33,583 bases of DNA from SIG588 sp045599305 (GTDB lineage: Bacteria; Bacillota; Clostridia; Oscillospirales; Acutalibacteraceae). The stretch is taken from assembly GCA_045599305.1 (NCBI GenBank), contig JAZRVU010000075.1:1-33583 (forward strand), in the 5' to 3' direction. Positions 1 to 7,881 of this stretch are shown piece by piece (within the stretch, counting starts at the first letter, position 1; every line of letters begins with the position of its first letter). The notes under the pieces are model-generated. The model saw only the letters and a program-made list of their open reading frames with translations. It was not told where the DNA came from and made no database searches. The position numbers and the translations under genes are program-made.

Positions 1-1
1 C

Positions 2-172
2 CGCCGCCGTGTGAACGCGCTGGAGCACGTGAAGATCCCGCAGCTGCAGGAGACGATCCGCTATATCACCATGAAGCTCGAAGAAAACGATCGCTCCAGC
101 CGCACCCGCCTGATGAAGGTGAAAGACATGATGCTGGAAAAGGCGCATCATTATTCCGAGCGGGAAGCATGA
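2..172 (+). CDS. V/A-type ATPase subunit D, C-terminal fragment
   Basis: Only the last 56 codons are inside the window; the gene begins upstream. The visible part has the conserved subunit D ending: RRRVNALE, then IPQLQETIRYI, then MKLEEND, then RLMKVKDMM. In V/A-type rotary ATPases subunit D forms the central stalk that couples the catalytic head to the membrane ring. The gene ends in TGA and is followed after 11 nt by a strong rho-independent terminator, so it is the last gene of its operon, presumably an ntp/atp operon to the left. The family call rests on sequence recognition of this conserved tail. I cannot tell from the fragment whether the complex pumps H+ or Na+. Confidence 0.9.
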   Translation, partial: RRRVNALEHVKIPQLQETIRYITMKLEENDRSSRTRLMKVKDMMLEKAHHYSEREA

Positions 173-183
173 ATTTCATACAG

Positions 184-213
184 ACACGGCTGCTCGCGCA
201 GCCGTGTTTTTTT
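184..213 (+). terminator. Rho-independent terminator after the V-ATPase gene
   Basis: A perfect 10-bp stem (arms 184-193 and 198-207, ACACGGCTGC/GCAGCCGTGT) with a TCGC tetraloop is followed by a T-rich tract to 213. Confidence 0.95.
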
Positions 214-235
214 GTCTTTTTTCTGAAAGATATAC

Positions 236-264
236 TTGACATTGTGGTCGTTATCGCGTACAAT
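236..264 (+). promoter_or_regulatory. Sigma-A promoter for proC operon
   Basis: TTGACA at 236-241 and TACAAT at 259-264 are separated by 17 nt. Transcription would start near 271. That would leave an ATG at 270 at or before the transcript start and favours the TTG at 297 as the proC start. Confidence 0.85.
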
Positions 265-296
265 ACAATATGTATACTGTAGTGGAGGCGATGAGC

Positions 297-1091
297 TTGA
301 AAGTCGGCTTTATCGGTGCCGGCAACATGGCAGGCGCTATTATCCGCGGCATGGTCGCCGGAGGTGTGCGTGGCAGTGATGTGCTGGTGTTTGATGTGGA
401 CACGGCCAAGCAGGTGGCACTCTTTGAAGAATGCGGCATTTGCATGTGCGGCAGTGCCGAAGAAGTTATCGCCGGTGTGGATGCGGTAGTGTTGGCAGTG
501 AAGCCTCAGGTCTTTCCGTCATTGCTGCCGCAACTGGCGGACGTGCTGCATGAGTGTATGCCGCTGGTCATTTCCATCGCAGCGGGGAAGACTATCGCTT
601 CCATCGAGGACATGATCGGACATGGCTTGCCGGTGGTGCGGGTGATGCCGAATATCAATGCCCGAGCAGGGGAGTCTATGTCTGCGTTTTGCGGTAACGG
701 GCCGGTGACCGAAACGCACAAGGAACTTGTGCACCGGGTGTTTGATTCTGTGGGAGAGACTGCGGAGCTGGCAGAGCATTTGTTCCCGGCTTTTTCGGCG
801 ATTGCCAGTTGTTCACCGGCATATACGCTCATTTATATCGATGCTTTGGCCGAAGCCGGTGTGAAATACGGTATTCCCAAAGCAATGGCGCTCAAAGCAG
901 CTGCTCAGTCGGTGTTGGGTACAGCACGGCTGCTGCAGGAGAGCGGGGAGCATCCCCGCGTGCTGGCAGATCAGGTCTGTTCGCCCGGCGGTACCACCAT
1001 CGAAGGAGTGGCGGCACTGCAGAAGAACGGATTTGAAGCGGCGGTATTGGAGGCGGCGCGCGCCAGTCTGGAGAAAGATCAGAAGTTATGA
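297..1091 (+). CDS. proC: Pyrroline-5-carboxylate reductase
   Basis: This enzyme reduces 1-pyrroline-5-carboxylate to L-proline with NAD(P)H, the last step of proline synthesis in the cytosol. The N-terminus has the Rossmann motif VGFIGAGNMAGAII. Further on are VVLAVKPQV, VVRVMPNINA and the C-terminal dimerisation-domain signature DQVCSPGGTTIEGV, all typical of ProC. The protein is 264 aa, the usual length. The reading frame is open from an ATG at 270, but that codon coincides with the predicted transcript start. GGAGG at 284-288 lies 8 nt from the TTG at 297 and only 2 nt from the ATG at 291, so TTG is preferred. It heads an operon with rsmD, whose start overlaps the proC stop. Confidence 0.95.
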   Translation: MKVGFIGAGNMAGAIIRGMVAGGVRGSDVLVFDVDTAKQVALFEECGICMCGSAEEVIAGVDAVVLAVKPQVFPSLLPQLADVLHECMPLVISIAAGKTIASIEDMIGHGLPVVRVMPNINARAGESMSAFCGNGPVTETHKELVHRVFDSVGETAELAEHLFPAFSAIASCSPAYTLIYIDALAEAGVKYGIPKAMALKAAAQSVLGTARLLQESGEHPRVLADQVCSPGGTTIEGVAALQKNGFEAAVLEAARASLEKDQKL

Positions 1092-1624
1092 TGAAAGTGA
1101 TTACCGGCACTCTGCGCGGGCGCTCGATCGTTACCTTGGATGGCGAGGCCACCCGTCCCACTACTCAGCGGGTGAAAGAGGCTCTGTTCAGTGCCATTCA
1201 GTTTCATATTGAAGGACGCCGTGTGCTGGATGCTTTTGCCGGTTCCGGCCAGCTCGGCATTGAGGCTGTCAGCCGCGGTGCGGCTTCCTGTGTGTTCATT
1301 GACAGCAGCCGTGAGGCGGCTGAGATCGTGCGGCGCAATGTGACGGGCCTTGGCATCGGGTCCGCAACTACGGTATTGTGTCAGGATTCGATGACCTATC
1401 TGCGCACGGCGCGTGAACGGTTCGATCTGGTATTTCTGGATCCGCCGTATGCATCCGGGCTGCTTTTGCCGGCATTGGAGGCGGCCGATGCCTTGGCAGA
1501 TCCCGGCGGGATCGTTGTGTGCGAAAGCGACTGCCATACGGAGCTTCCGGAGCAGGTGGGTGCCCTGTCGCTGTACCGTTCCTATCGCTACAGCCATGTG
1601 AAATTGTGGATATACCAAAAATAA
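1088..1624 (+). CDS. rsmD: 16S rRNA (guanine(966)-N2)-methyltransferase RsmD
   Basis: This is a SAM-dependent Rossmann-fold methyltransferase that methylates G966 of 16S rRNA (E. coli numbering) on the assembling small subunit. The 178-aa protein shows the family start MKVITG, the SAM-binding segment VLDAFAGSGQLGIEAVSRGA, and the N6/N2-methyltransferase motif DPPY in LVFLDPPYASG. Its start overlaps the proC stop (ATGATG at 1088-1093). ATG 1088 gives a 4-nt overlap and ATG 1091 gives an equally plausible protein one residue shorter. The rsmD-coaD pair is a common bacterial gene order, and coaD follows 18 nt downstream. Confidence 0.95.
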   Translation: MMKVITGTLRGRSIVTLDGEATRPTTQRVKEALFSAIQFHIEGRRVLDAFAGSGQLGIEAVSRGAASCVFIDSSREAAEIVRRNVTGLGIGSATTVLCQDSMTYLRTARERFDLVFLDPPYASGLLLPALEAADALADPGGIVVCESDCHTELPEQVGALSLYRSYRYSHVKLWIYQK

Positions 1625-1642
1625 CAGGGGAGACGTGATATC

Positions 1643-2128
1643 TTGAAATTGGCGATTTGTCCCGGCAGTTTTGATCCCGTTACCAACGTTCATCTGGACG
1701 TGATCCAGCGCGCTGCCAAGTTGTTTGACAAGGTGATCGTGCTGGTGGCTGTGAATGCCGGCAAGCACGCGCTGTTCACCCCGGAGGAGCGCTGCGAGTT
1801 GATCCGCCGTACCGTATCCGATCTGCCGAATGTGGAGGTGGACGCCTACGGCGGGCTGTTGGCGGACTATGCACGTGAGAAAAAAGCGGTCGCCATTGTG
1901 AAAGGCCTGCGCGCCATGTCGGATTTCGAATATGAATTCCAGATGGCTCTGACCAATCGCAAGTTATGTGTCGATGTGGAAACGGTCTTTTTGACCACTT
2001 CTGCCGATTATATGTATCTTTCTTCCAGCCTCGTCAAGGAAGTGGCGGGGCTCGGCGGCGACATTTCGGAATTCGTACCGGCCTGTGTGCTGGAGGATAT
2101 TTTGACTAAAACAGGAAAGGATCGATAA
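1643..2128 (+). CDS. coaD: Pantetheine-phosphate adenylyltransferase
   Basis: CoaD transfers AMP from ATP to 4'-phosphopantetheine, the penultimate step of coenzyme A synthesis. The 161-aa length is normal. Visible family motifs are CPGSFDPVTN, LFTPEER, KGLRAMSDFEYE (substrate-binding Arg) and the C-terminal SSSLVKEVAG. The start is a TTG preceded by GGGGAGA. One oddity is that the nucleotidyltransferase (T/H)xGH motif reads T14-N15-V16-H17, with Val (codon GTT) where the family has Gly. The histidine is kept and the rest of the protein looks intact, so it may still be active, but this is a core-motif substitution. It is in the proC-rsmD operon. Confidence 0.93.
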   Translation: MKLAICPGSFDPVTNVHLDVIQRAAKLFDKVIVLVAVNAGKHALFTPEERCELIRRTVSDLPNVEVDAYGGLLADYAREKKAVAIVKGLRAMSDFEYEFQMALTNRKLCVDVETVFLTTSADYMYLSSSLVKEVAGLGGDISEFVPACVLEDILTKTGKDR

Positions 2129-2130
2129 CC

Positions 2131-2610
2131 ATGACAGTAGAAGAGTATTTGGATCAGTTGGATGATATGATCGACAACGCGCTGCGTCTGCCGCTTTCCG
2201 GCGGTAAATGTCTGATCGCGGCGGAACAACTGCGCGATTGTGTAGACGGCGTGCGCGCCAATCTGCCCATCGAAGTGAAGCAGGCAAAGACCATTGTGGC
2301 TGACCGTGCGGAGATCATTTCGGATGCCCGCAAGGAAGCCGAAGGGATCGTGCGTACCGCCGAAGACCGTGCCCGCCGCCTGGTGCAGGAGGAAGAAGTT
2401 GTCCGTCAGGCACAGGAAAAGGCTACGGAAATGCTCAATCAGGCGCAGCAGAAATCGCGTGAAATGCGCCGCAGCGCTTACGATTATTCCGAGGATATGC
2501 TCAAGCGTACCGAGGAGGCATTGGCACAGCGTATGGGCGAGGTGCGTCAGGTACGTCAGTCGCTGCGTTCGACTCCCGCACCGGTACAGAACGCTGAGGA
2601 AAATGCCTAA
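2131..2610 (+). CDS. Coiled-coil protein, ATPase subunit-b/E-like, function unknown
   Basis: This 159-aa soluble protein is rich in Glu, Arg, Gln and Ala. From about residue 50 to 145 it is a long, nearly uninterrupted predicted coiled coil with heptad-like repeats (for example ARKEAEGIVRTAEDRARRLV). There is no signal peptide or membrane segment. Such proteins are often auto-annotated as V-type ATPase subunit E/H or F0 b-like because of the coiled coil. With no catalytic or membrane part visible, that label is not supported. It starts 2 nt after the coaD stop, so it is translationally coupled, and a terminator follows. The N-terminal EEYLDQLDDMIDNALRLPLSGGK segment resembles other clostridial coaD-adjacent proteins by recollection only. 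Confidence 0.8.
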   Translation: MTVEEYLDQLDDMIDNALRLPLSGGKCLIAAEQLRDCVDGVRANLPIEVKQAKTIVADRAEIISDARKEAEGIVRTAEDRARRLVQEEEVVRQAQEKATEMLNQAQQKSREMRRSAYDYSEDMLKRTEEALAQRMGEVRQVRQSLRSTPAPVQNAEENA

Positions 2611-2623
2611 TTTTCCAGAAAAT

Positions 2624-2653
2624 ACGCCTGCCTTTTCGGCAGACGTGTTTTTT
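2624..2653 (+). terminator. Rho-independent terminator after coaD operon
   Basis: Arms at 2624-2632 and 2638-2646 form a 9-bp stem with one mismatch and a TTTTC loop, followed by GTTTTTT. It sits only 36 nt upstream of the rlmB start, and no clear separate promoter for rlmB was found, so read-through may feed rlmB. Confidence 0.8.
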
Positions 2654-2688
2654 GTATGAACAGCAATGCACGAGGAGGAAAAACGGCC

Positions 2689-3459
2689 ATGCGAGAGGAA
2701 GACACGCGGCACACGGAGGATGTGATTGCCGGGCGCAATGCGGTGGCGGAAGTCTTGAAATCGGGACGCGCCATCGACAGTGTCTTGGTGGCACGCGGTG
2801 ATCGCAGCGGCAGCATCGGGGTGTTAATCGCCAAATGCCGGGAGGCAGGTATTCCGGTGAAAGAGGCCGATCCCCGCAAGTTGGAAGCTATGGGCGGCCC
2901 AAACCACCAGGGCATTCTGGCCATTGCCGCCTGCAAAGCCTACGCTACACTGGATGAGCTGTTTCAATTGGCCGAGGAACGGGGCGAACCGCCGCTGTTC
3001 GTGGTGTGTGACGGGTTGGAAGATCCGCATAATCTGGGTGCTATTCTGCGTACGGCGGAAGCGGTGGGAGCGCACGGTATCATCGTACCGAAGCGCCGTG
3101 CCGCGGGACTGACATCGACCGTATATAAAACGTCAGCCGGCGCGGTGGAGTATGTGCCGGTAGCCCGGGTGACGAATTTGGTCGACACACTCAAGGAATT
3201 GAAAAAACGTGGGGTGTGGATATACGGACTGGACATGGATGGTGAGGACTATTGTCGCACCGACTTGTGCGGCCCCACGGCGATCGTAGTGGGCGCTGAA
3301 GGAAACGGCATCGGCCGCCTGGTGCGTACCGAATGCGATGTGATAGTTTCTCTGCCTATGCGCGGCAAGATCTCATCACTGAATGCATCGGTCGCCTGTG
3401 GAGTGATGCTTTATGAAGCTACACGCCAGCGCCTGAACAAAGGGGAGGGTCGCAAATGA
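2689..3459 (+). CDS. rlmB: 23S rRNA (guanosine(2251)-2'-O)-methyltransferase RlmB
   Basis: This is a SpoU/TrmH (SPOUT) family methyltransferase that methylates the ribose of G2251 in the peptidyl-transferase P loop (E. coli numbering). The 256-aa protein has the N-terminal substrate-binding domain beginning VIAGRNAVAEVLKSGR and ending near NHQGILAI. The SPOUT catalytic domain follows, with DGLEDPHNLGAILRTAEA (motif 1), VVGAEGNGIG (motif 2) and LPMRGKISSLNASVA (motif 3, the knot). The start is ATG 2689, preceded at good spacing by GAGGAGG at 2673-2679. An in-frame ATG at 2656 lies just after the terminator T-tract and lacks a ribosome binding site. The stop overlaps the next start (ATGA). Confidence 0.95.
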   Translation: MREEDTRHTEDVIAGRNAVAEVLKSGRAIDSVLVARGDRSGSIGVLIAKCREAGIPVKEADPRKLEAMGGPNHQGILAIAACKAYATLDELFQLAEERGEPPLFVVCDGLEDPHNLGAILRTAEAVGAHGIIVPKRRAAGLTSTVYKTSAGAVEYVPVARVTNLVDTLKELKKRGVWIYGLDMDGEDYCRTDLCGPTAIVVGAEGNGIGRLVRTECDVIVSLPMRGKISSLNASVACGVMLYEATRQRLNKGEGRK

Positions 3460-5591
3460 ACGAGAACCGGTCGGAACATTCGACCCGGGATGAAGATACG
3501 AAAGAGTTTGCCCTGCAGCCCCTGCAGAAAGCCGAACTTTCGGAGGACGATATCAAAATATACGAGCCAAAGGGCAGAGACGAAGAGAAAGAGCCTCATC
3601 CGCACGCTGTGAAGCCCATTCGGCTGTCTCATCACAAAGCGGTGCCGACTGAGCCGGAAGAAACGGATCTGGACGGACAGATGGTTTTTGAGGGCATGGA
3701 GGAAACCCCTGAGGAACCTTTGCAGGCAGAAGAAAGTTCTCCGGAGGAACGGGAAGCTGCGCTGGAAGAACAGCTGCAGGATGCCCGCCGCGAAAAAGTG
3801 GAGAATTTCCGCTTGATCGGTGGGGAAAATTCTGAAGAGCCCGAAGAGAAGACAGAAATTGCGGCTGAACTGGAAGACTATAGCTGCTATGCCGAAAGCG
3901 GTGCTGTGCGTGCGGAATTGTATTATCGCCGCCGCTCGGGCATCATCATGCTTTTGATTGCGGGCGTGTCGGAATTCCTGCTTCTGTGCATTATGCTGCT
4001 GGCACAGGTATCACCGGTATTGCCAATGGAGCCTATTACATATCTCACTTTGAATATTGTTTTGCTGGCCGGTGTGATGCTGGCCGCACACAGTGTGATA
4101 GCGGATGGTATTGGCAGGCTGGTGCGGCTGCGTGCTACAGCCGACAGCGTTACCGCTATTGCGGCCTTTGCAGCGGAGATACACACGGCGCTGCAGTACC
4201 TGAACCTTACCGAGGTCGCTAACGGCGAGGCTGCGCTTTATAATGCCGTGGCCGGTCTGGCACTTTTCCTGGCGTTGTGCGGCAGGCAGTACCGCATTTC
4301 CCGTATATATCGCAATTTCCGTTTCGCCTCTTACAAAGGGGACAAGTATGCCGTGTACTGTGTGGAAGAGCCGAAGCAGCAGGAACAGTTAGGCCGGTTC
4401 GTGCAGACTGTTACTGTGCCGGAAATTGCCTATCTGAAGAAGACGGGGTTCCTTTCCCACTTTATGGCAAACTCCTATGACGATGAGGGGCACGAGACGC
4501 TGTTTCGCTGGTTTTCTCCGGTGCTGATTGGTTTTTCTCTGCTGTTTTCGGTGGCGTTCGTGCTGTTCGGCGGGGAATCCGCCAACTGGTGGAGTGCCCT
4601 GAGCGTGTGTACCGCGCTGCTGTGCATAAGTTCCCCCGCTTTTGCCGTGGCCGGTGCTAATCTGCCGTTCTGTCGGATAGGAAAGAAACTGCTGTCGAAC
4701 GGCGCCATGCTGGTGGGATGGAAAGCTGTAGAGGCACTGGATGAGGTAAATGCGCTGACGGTGGACGCTTCAGATCTTTTCCCGAGCGAAACCGTATTGT
4801 TGCACGGAATCAAGACCTTTGCCGGCGCCCGTATCGATGAGGCGATACTGGATGCCGCGGCGGTATCGATCAAGGCCGGAGGGCCGCTGGCCGGCGTGCT
4901 GCGCCGCGTGATCGAAGGCCGGGTGGATATGCTGGAAGAGGTCGATACGCTGCTCTATGAGCAGGAGATGGGGCTATCCGGCTGGGTAGGCGGACGTCGC
5001 GTATTGATCGGCAATCGTCGGCTTTTGGAAAATCACGGCGTGGATGTGCCGTCACGCGATTATGAGATGCGGTATACCAAAGACGGACGCCAGTTGGTCT
5101 ATCTTTCTACCAGCGGTGAACTCTGTGCCATGTTTGTGGTCAGTTATACTGCCGACAAGAGTATTGCCCGAGCGCTGAACTGTCTGACACGTGCCGGGAT
5201 CACGCTGCTCATCCGCACCTGTGATCCGAATGTGACGAAAGAACTGGTGCATAATGTGTTCCAAGTGGATGAGGATGTCGTTCATGTTCTGGATGCCGCT
5301 GCAGGACGCGTGTATGAATCGCTGAGCGGCAGTGAGGAAGAAGAATGTGACGCCATGCTGGCCTGCAACGGGCGGCTGGACGGTCTGGGGATGGCGCTGG
5401 GTACCTGCCGCCGCCTGCGCGGCCGGATCAAGCTGGCGGGTGTTCTGCAGATGGTGTCAGCGCAGATCGGCTTTCTGCTTATGGCAGTCGCCATAGTTGT
5501 CCACGCCGCATTTTCGCCGGTAGTCATGGTGATACATCTGCTGCTTTGGTCTGCGATCACATGGCTTGCGGCGTCTGTGCATTTGAAGTGA
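3456..5591 (+). CDS. Pseudo-P-type ATPase-like membrane protein
   Basis: This 711-aa protein has an acidic, Glu-rich cytoplasmic N-terminus of about 150 residues. Hydrophobic segments follow from about residue 160 (two pairs up to about 280, another pair near 355-400, and two at the C-terminus). The layout and several stretches align with heavy-metal P-type ATPases, including the zinc ATPase in this window. SSPAFAVAGANLPF sits where SCPCALVLSVPLAF is expected, KAVEALDEVNALTVDASDLF where the DKTGTL segment is expected, and VLIGNRRLLENHG matches VLCGNRRLMTQNG. The catalytic signatures are gone: DKTGT reads D437-ASDL, the CPC metal motif reads SPA, and the GDGxNDxP hinge reads ACNGRLDGLG. I infer a pseudoenzyme or regulator; its function is unknown. 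It is coupled to rlmB by a 4-nt overlap. Confidence 0.75.
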   Translation: MNENRSEHSTRDEDTKEFALQPLQKAELSEDDIKIYEPKGRDEEKEPHPHAVKPIRLSHHKAVPTEPEETDLDGQMVFEGMEETPEEPLQAEESSPEEREAALEEQLQDARREKVENFRLIGGENSEEPEEKTEIAAELEDYSCYAESGAVRAELYYRRRSGIIMLLIAGVSEFLLLCIMLLAQVSPVLPMEPITYLTLNIVLLAGVMLAAHSVIADGIGRLVRLRATADSVTAIAAFAAEIHTALQYLNLTEVANGEAALYNAVAGLALFLALCGRQYRISRIYRNFRFASYKGDKYAVYCVEEPKQQEQLGRFVQTVTVPEIAYLKKTGFLSHFMANSYDDEGHETLFRWFSPVLIGFSLLFSVAFVLFGGESANWWSALSVCTALLCISSPAFAVAGANLPFCRIGKKLLSNGAMLVGWKAVEALDEVNALTVDASDLFPSETVLLHGIKTFAGARIDEAILDAAAVSIKAGGPLAGVLRRVIEGRVDMLEEVDTLLYEQEMGLSGWVGGRRVLIGNRRLLENHGVDVPSRDYEMRYTKDGRQLVYLSTSGELCAMFVVSYTADKSIARALNCLTRAGITLLIRTCDPNVTKELVHNVFQVDEDVVHVLDAAAGRVYESLSGSEEEECDAMLACNGRLDGLGMALGTCRRLRGRIKLAGVLQMVSAQIGFLLMAVAIVVHAAFSPVVMVIHLLLWSAITWLAASVHLK

Positions 5592-5612
5592 CATTTGTTT
5601 GTTATTTGTTAC

Positions 5613-5654
5613 AAAAATCTCTCCTTTCTTTTGTCGGATAAGGAGAGATTTTTT
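5613..5654 (+). terminator. Rho-independent terminator
   Basis: A perfect 14-bp stem (arms 5613-5626 and 5640-5653) encloses a 13-nt loop. The descending arm ends in the T-tract. It terminates the rlmB/pseudo-ATPase unit, and the A-rich left arm could also serve the opposite strand. Confidence 0.9.
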
Positions 5655-5667
5655 CTTTATTTTCTGG

Positions 5668-5696
5668 TTGAAATCTATTGAGTTTTATGGTATAAT
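5668..5696 (+). promoter_or_regulatory. Sigma-A promoter for the EF-G-like gene
   Basis: TTGAAA at 5668-5673 and a consensus TATAAT at 5691-5696 have a 17-nt spacer. The inferred leader is about 90 nt. Confidence 0.88.
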
Positions 5697-5750
5697 TCTA
5701 CAGAAAGGCAATTAAGGCTTTAATAAAATTAGGCGTTTTTGCTTTAATCT

Positions 5751-5768
5751 GCCGTTTTTGCAAACGGC
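5751..5768 (+). other. 5'-leader hairpin upstream of EF-G-like gene
   Basis: A perfect 7-bp stem (GCCGTTT at 5751-5757, AAACGGC at 5762-5768) with a TTGC loop lies in the leader, 12 nt before the Shine-Dalgarno. No T-tract follows it, so it is not a terminator. It could affect translation or mRNA stability, but no known riboswitch is recognisable. Confidence 0.45.
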
Positions 5769-5794
5769 GGGAACATATGAAAGGAGCGTTTATC

Positions 5795-7870
5795 TTGAAA
5801 CAGTACAATGCAAAGAACATTCGAAACATCGTGCTCGTAGGGCACGCCGGTGCCGGCAAGACGTCTTTGGCGGAAGCCGCGTATTTTCTGACCGGCAAGT
5901 CTGACCGTCTGGGCCGCGTGGCTGACGGCAATACCATTTGCGATTTTGATAGCGAGGAAATTGCCCGCAAGGCTTCCGTGGCTACCGCCATTCTCCCGGT
6001 GGAATGGAACGATATCAAGATGAACCTTCTGGATACTCCCGGTCTGTTTGACTTCGCCGGCGGTGTCAGCGAAGGCGTCCGCGCCGCGGGCAGCGCACTG
6101 ATTGTCGTCTCCGGCAAGAGCGGCCTGGAAGTCGGCGCCGAAAAGGGCTTTACCGCGGCCAGCCGCAAGGGCATCGCCAAGCTTTTCTTCGTCAATTTCA
6201 TGGATAATGAGAATGCGGATTTCTACAAGGTGTACGATCAGCTGAAAGAGACCTACGGCACCTCTGTCTGCCCGCTGGTCATCCCGTATGTGACCAATCA
6301 CCATGTGGAATGCTATGTCAATCTGCTGGAGAATAAGGCCTATAAGTATGAAAAGGGCAAGCCCACCGAGGTGGCGCTCCCCGATCTGGGCGACCGCTAT
6401 GACGACCTGCGTACCGCTATCGTGGAAGCGGCTGCCGAAAGCAGCGAAGAACTGATGGAAAAGTACTTCAGCGGCGAAGAATTCACTAATGAAGAACTCA
6501 TCAACGGTCTGGCCACCGGTGTGCGCCGCGGCGAGATCGCTCCCGTGTTCTGCGGCTCCGCGTATGAACTGGAAGCCATTGATCAGTTGCTCAACGGCCT
6601 GATCTGGCTCGCGCCGTGGGCCGAGTCGGTCGCCGGTGAAGACGGCACCGATCCCGACGGTAACCCCGTCAAACTGACGGTTGACGAAAACGCGCAGACG
6701 GTGGCGGTCGTCTTCAAGACGGTGGTCGACCCGTTCGTGGGCAAACTGCTGTATTTCAAGGTCATCAGCGGTAAGGTGAAGGCGGACAGCGCACTGCTCA
6801 ACCCGCGTACCGGCGTGACCGAAAAGATCGGCAAACTGTTCTATATCCGCGGCAAGAAGCAGACCGACACGGATTGTGTGCCTGCCGGCGATATCGGTGC
6901 CGTGGCCAAGTTGGCCTCCACTAACACCGGCGATACGCTTTGCGATCCCGCAAAGCCTGTCACGCTGCGCGGTGTGGCGTTTGATAAGCCGTGTCTCTCC
7001 ATGGCCGTCTTCTCCAAGAAGAAGGGCGAGGAAGATAAGATCGCGACCGGTCTGCTGCGTCTGATGGAAGAAGATCCCACCCTGTTGTTCGAAACCAACA
7101 AGGAGACCAAGGAGCAGGTGCTCTCCGGCATGGGTGAGCAGCATCTCGATGTCATCGCCTCCAAGCTGAAGAGCAAATTCGGCGTGGAGATGGAGCTGAA
7201 GGCGCCTCGCGTGGCGTATCGTGAGACCATTCGTAAGAAGGTCAAGGTGCAGGGCCGTCATAAGAAACAGTCCGGCGGTCATGGCCAGGTCGGTGATGTA
7301 TGGGTCGAGTTCGAGCCTTGCGACAGCGAAGGCCTCGTCTTTGCCGAGTCCGTCTTCGGCGGCTCTGTTCCGAAGAACTTCTTCCCGGCCGTGGAAAAGG
7401 GCCTGGTCGACAGTGCCAAGCACGGCATGCTGGCCGGTTTCCCGATGGTCGGCGTAAAGGCTACGCTGGTCGACGGTTCTTATCACCCCGTTGACTCTTC
7501 CGAAATGGCGTTCAAGACGGCGGCTTCGCTGGCTTATAAGGCCGGTATCCCGCAGGCGAGCCCTGTTCTGCTCGAGCCGATCGGCAATTTGAAGGTCTAT
7601 GTGCCCACCGACTACACCGGTGATATCATGGGCGATGTTAACAAGCGCCGCGGCCGTGTGCTGGGTATGAACCCGGTGGAGGATGAGCACAACATCACCT
7701 GCGTGGAAGCGGAAGTTCCCATGGCTGAAGCGACCGACTTCTCCACGGTGCTGCGTTCCATTACACAGGGCCGTGGCTGGTTCACCCTCACGTTCGAGCG
7801 GTACGAGGAAACGCCCGCCAACGTGGCGCAGAAGGTCATTGAAGAATACAAAGTGGAAGAAGAAGCGTAA
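5795..7870 (+). CDS. Elongation factor G-like translational GTPase (EF-G paralog)
   Basis: This 691-aa protein has full EF-G architecture. The G domain has P-loop G16-HAGAGKT-23 and DTPG at 80-83. Domain II follows, then domain III (SGMGEQHLDVI), domain IV (VAYRETI, SGGHGQVGDV) and domain V (PTDYTGDIMGDVNKRRGRVLGM). It matches the second, EF-G2-type branch common in clostridia rather than the str-operon fusA, because it stands alone with its own promoter and terminator. The start is TTG 5795: AAGGAG at 5781-5786 is 8 nt away, while the upstream ATG at 5777 overlaps that ribosome binding site. An oddity is that the guanine-specificity motif NKxD reads N134-F-M-D137, losing the lysine. It is probably a translocase-like ribosome factor; the exact role is not known. 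Confidence 0.88.
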   Translation: MKQYNAKNIRNIVLVGHAGAGKTSLAEAAYFLTGKSDRLGRVADGNTICDFDSEEIARKASVATAILPVEWNDIKMNLLDTPGLFDFAGGVSEGVRAAGSALIVVSGKSGLEVGAEKGFTAASRKGIAKLFFVNFMDNENADFYKVYDQLKETYGTSVCPLVIPYVTNHHVECYVNLLENKAYKYEKGKPTEVALPDLGDRYDDLRTAIVEAAAESSEELMEKYFSGEEFTNEELINGLATGVRRGEIAPVFCGSAYELEAIDQLLNGLIWLAPWAESVAGEDGTDPDGNPVKLTVDENAQTVAVVFKTVVDPFVGKLLYFKVISGKVKADSALLNPRTGVTEKIGKLFYIRGKKQTDTDCVPAGDIGAVAKLASTNTGDTLCDPAKPVTLRGVAFDKPCLSMAVFSKKKGEEDKIATGLLRLMEEDPTLLFETNKETKEQVLSGMGEQHLDVIASKLKSKFGVEMELKAPRVAYRETIRKKVKVQGRHKKQSGGHGQVGDVWVEFEPCDSEGLVFAESVFGGSVPKNFFPAVEKGLVDSAKHGMLAGFPMVGVKATLVDGSYHPVDSSEMAFKTAASLAYKAGIPQASPVLLEPIGNLKVYVPTDYTGDIMGDVNKRRGRVLGMNPVEDEHNITCVEAEVPMAEATDFSTVLRSITQGRGWFTLTFERYEETPANVAQKVIEEYKVEEEA

Positions 7871-7881
7871 GGATCCTTTTC

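Noticed and set aside
270..296. ATG 270 and ATG 291 as proC starts
   Set aside because: ATG 270 coincides with the predicted transcript start, and ATG 291 is only 2 nt from GGAGG. TTG 297 has 8-nt spacing and matches the family N-terminus.
2131..2610. Annotation as a V-type ATPase subunit
   Set aside because: Similarity is limited to a generic coiled coil. It lies outside the ATPase operon and after a terminator.
5744..7690. A 648-codon minus-strand frame opposite the EF-G-like gene
   Set aside because: It is a codon-bias shadow. The EF-G frame has all domains, and the antisense product looks random with no start signals.
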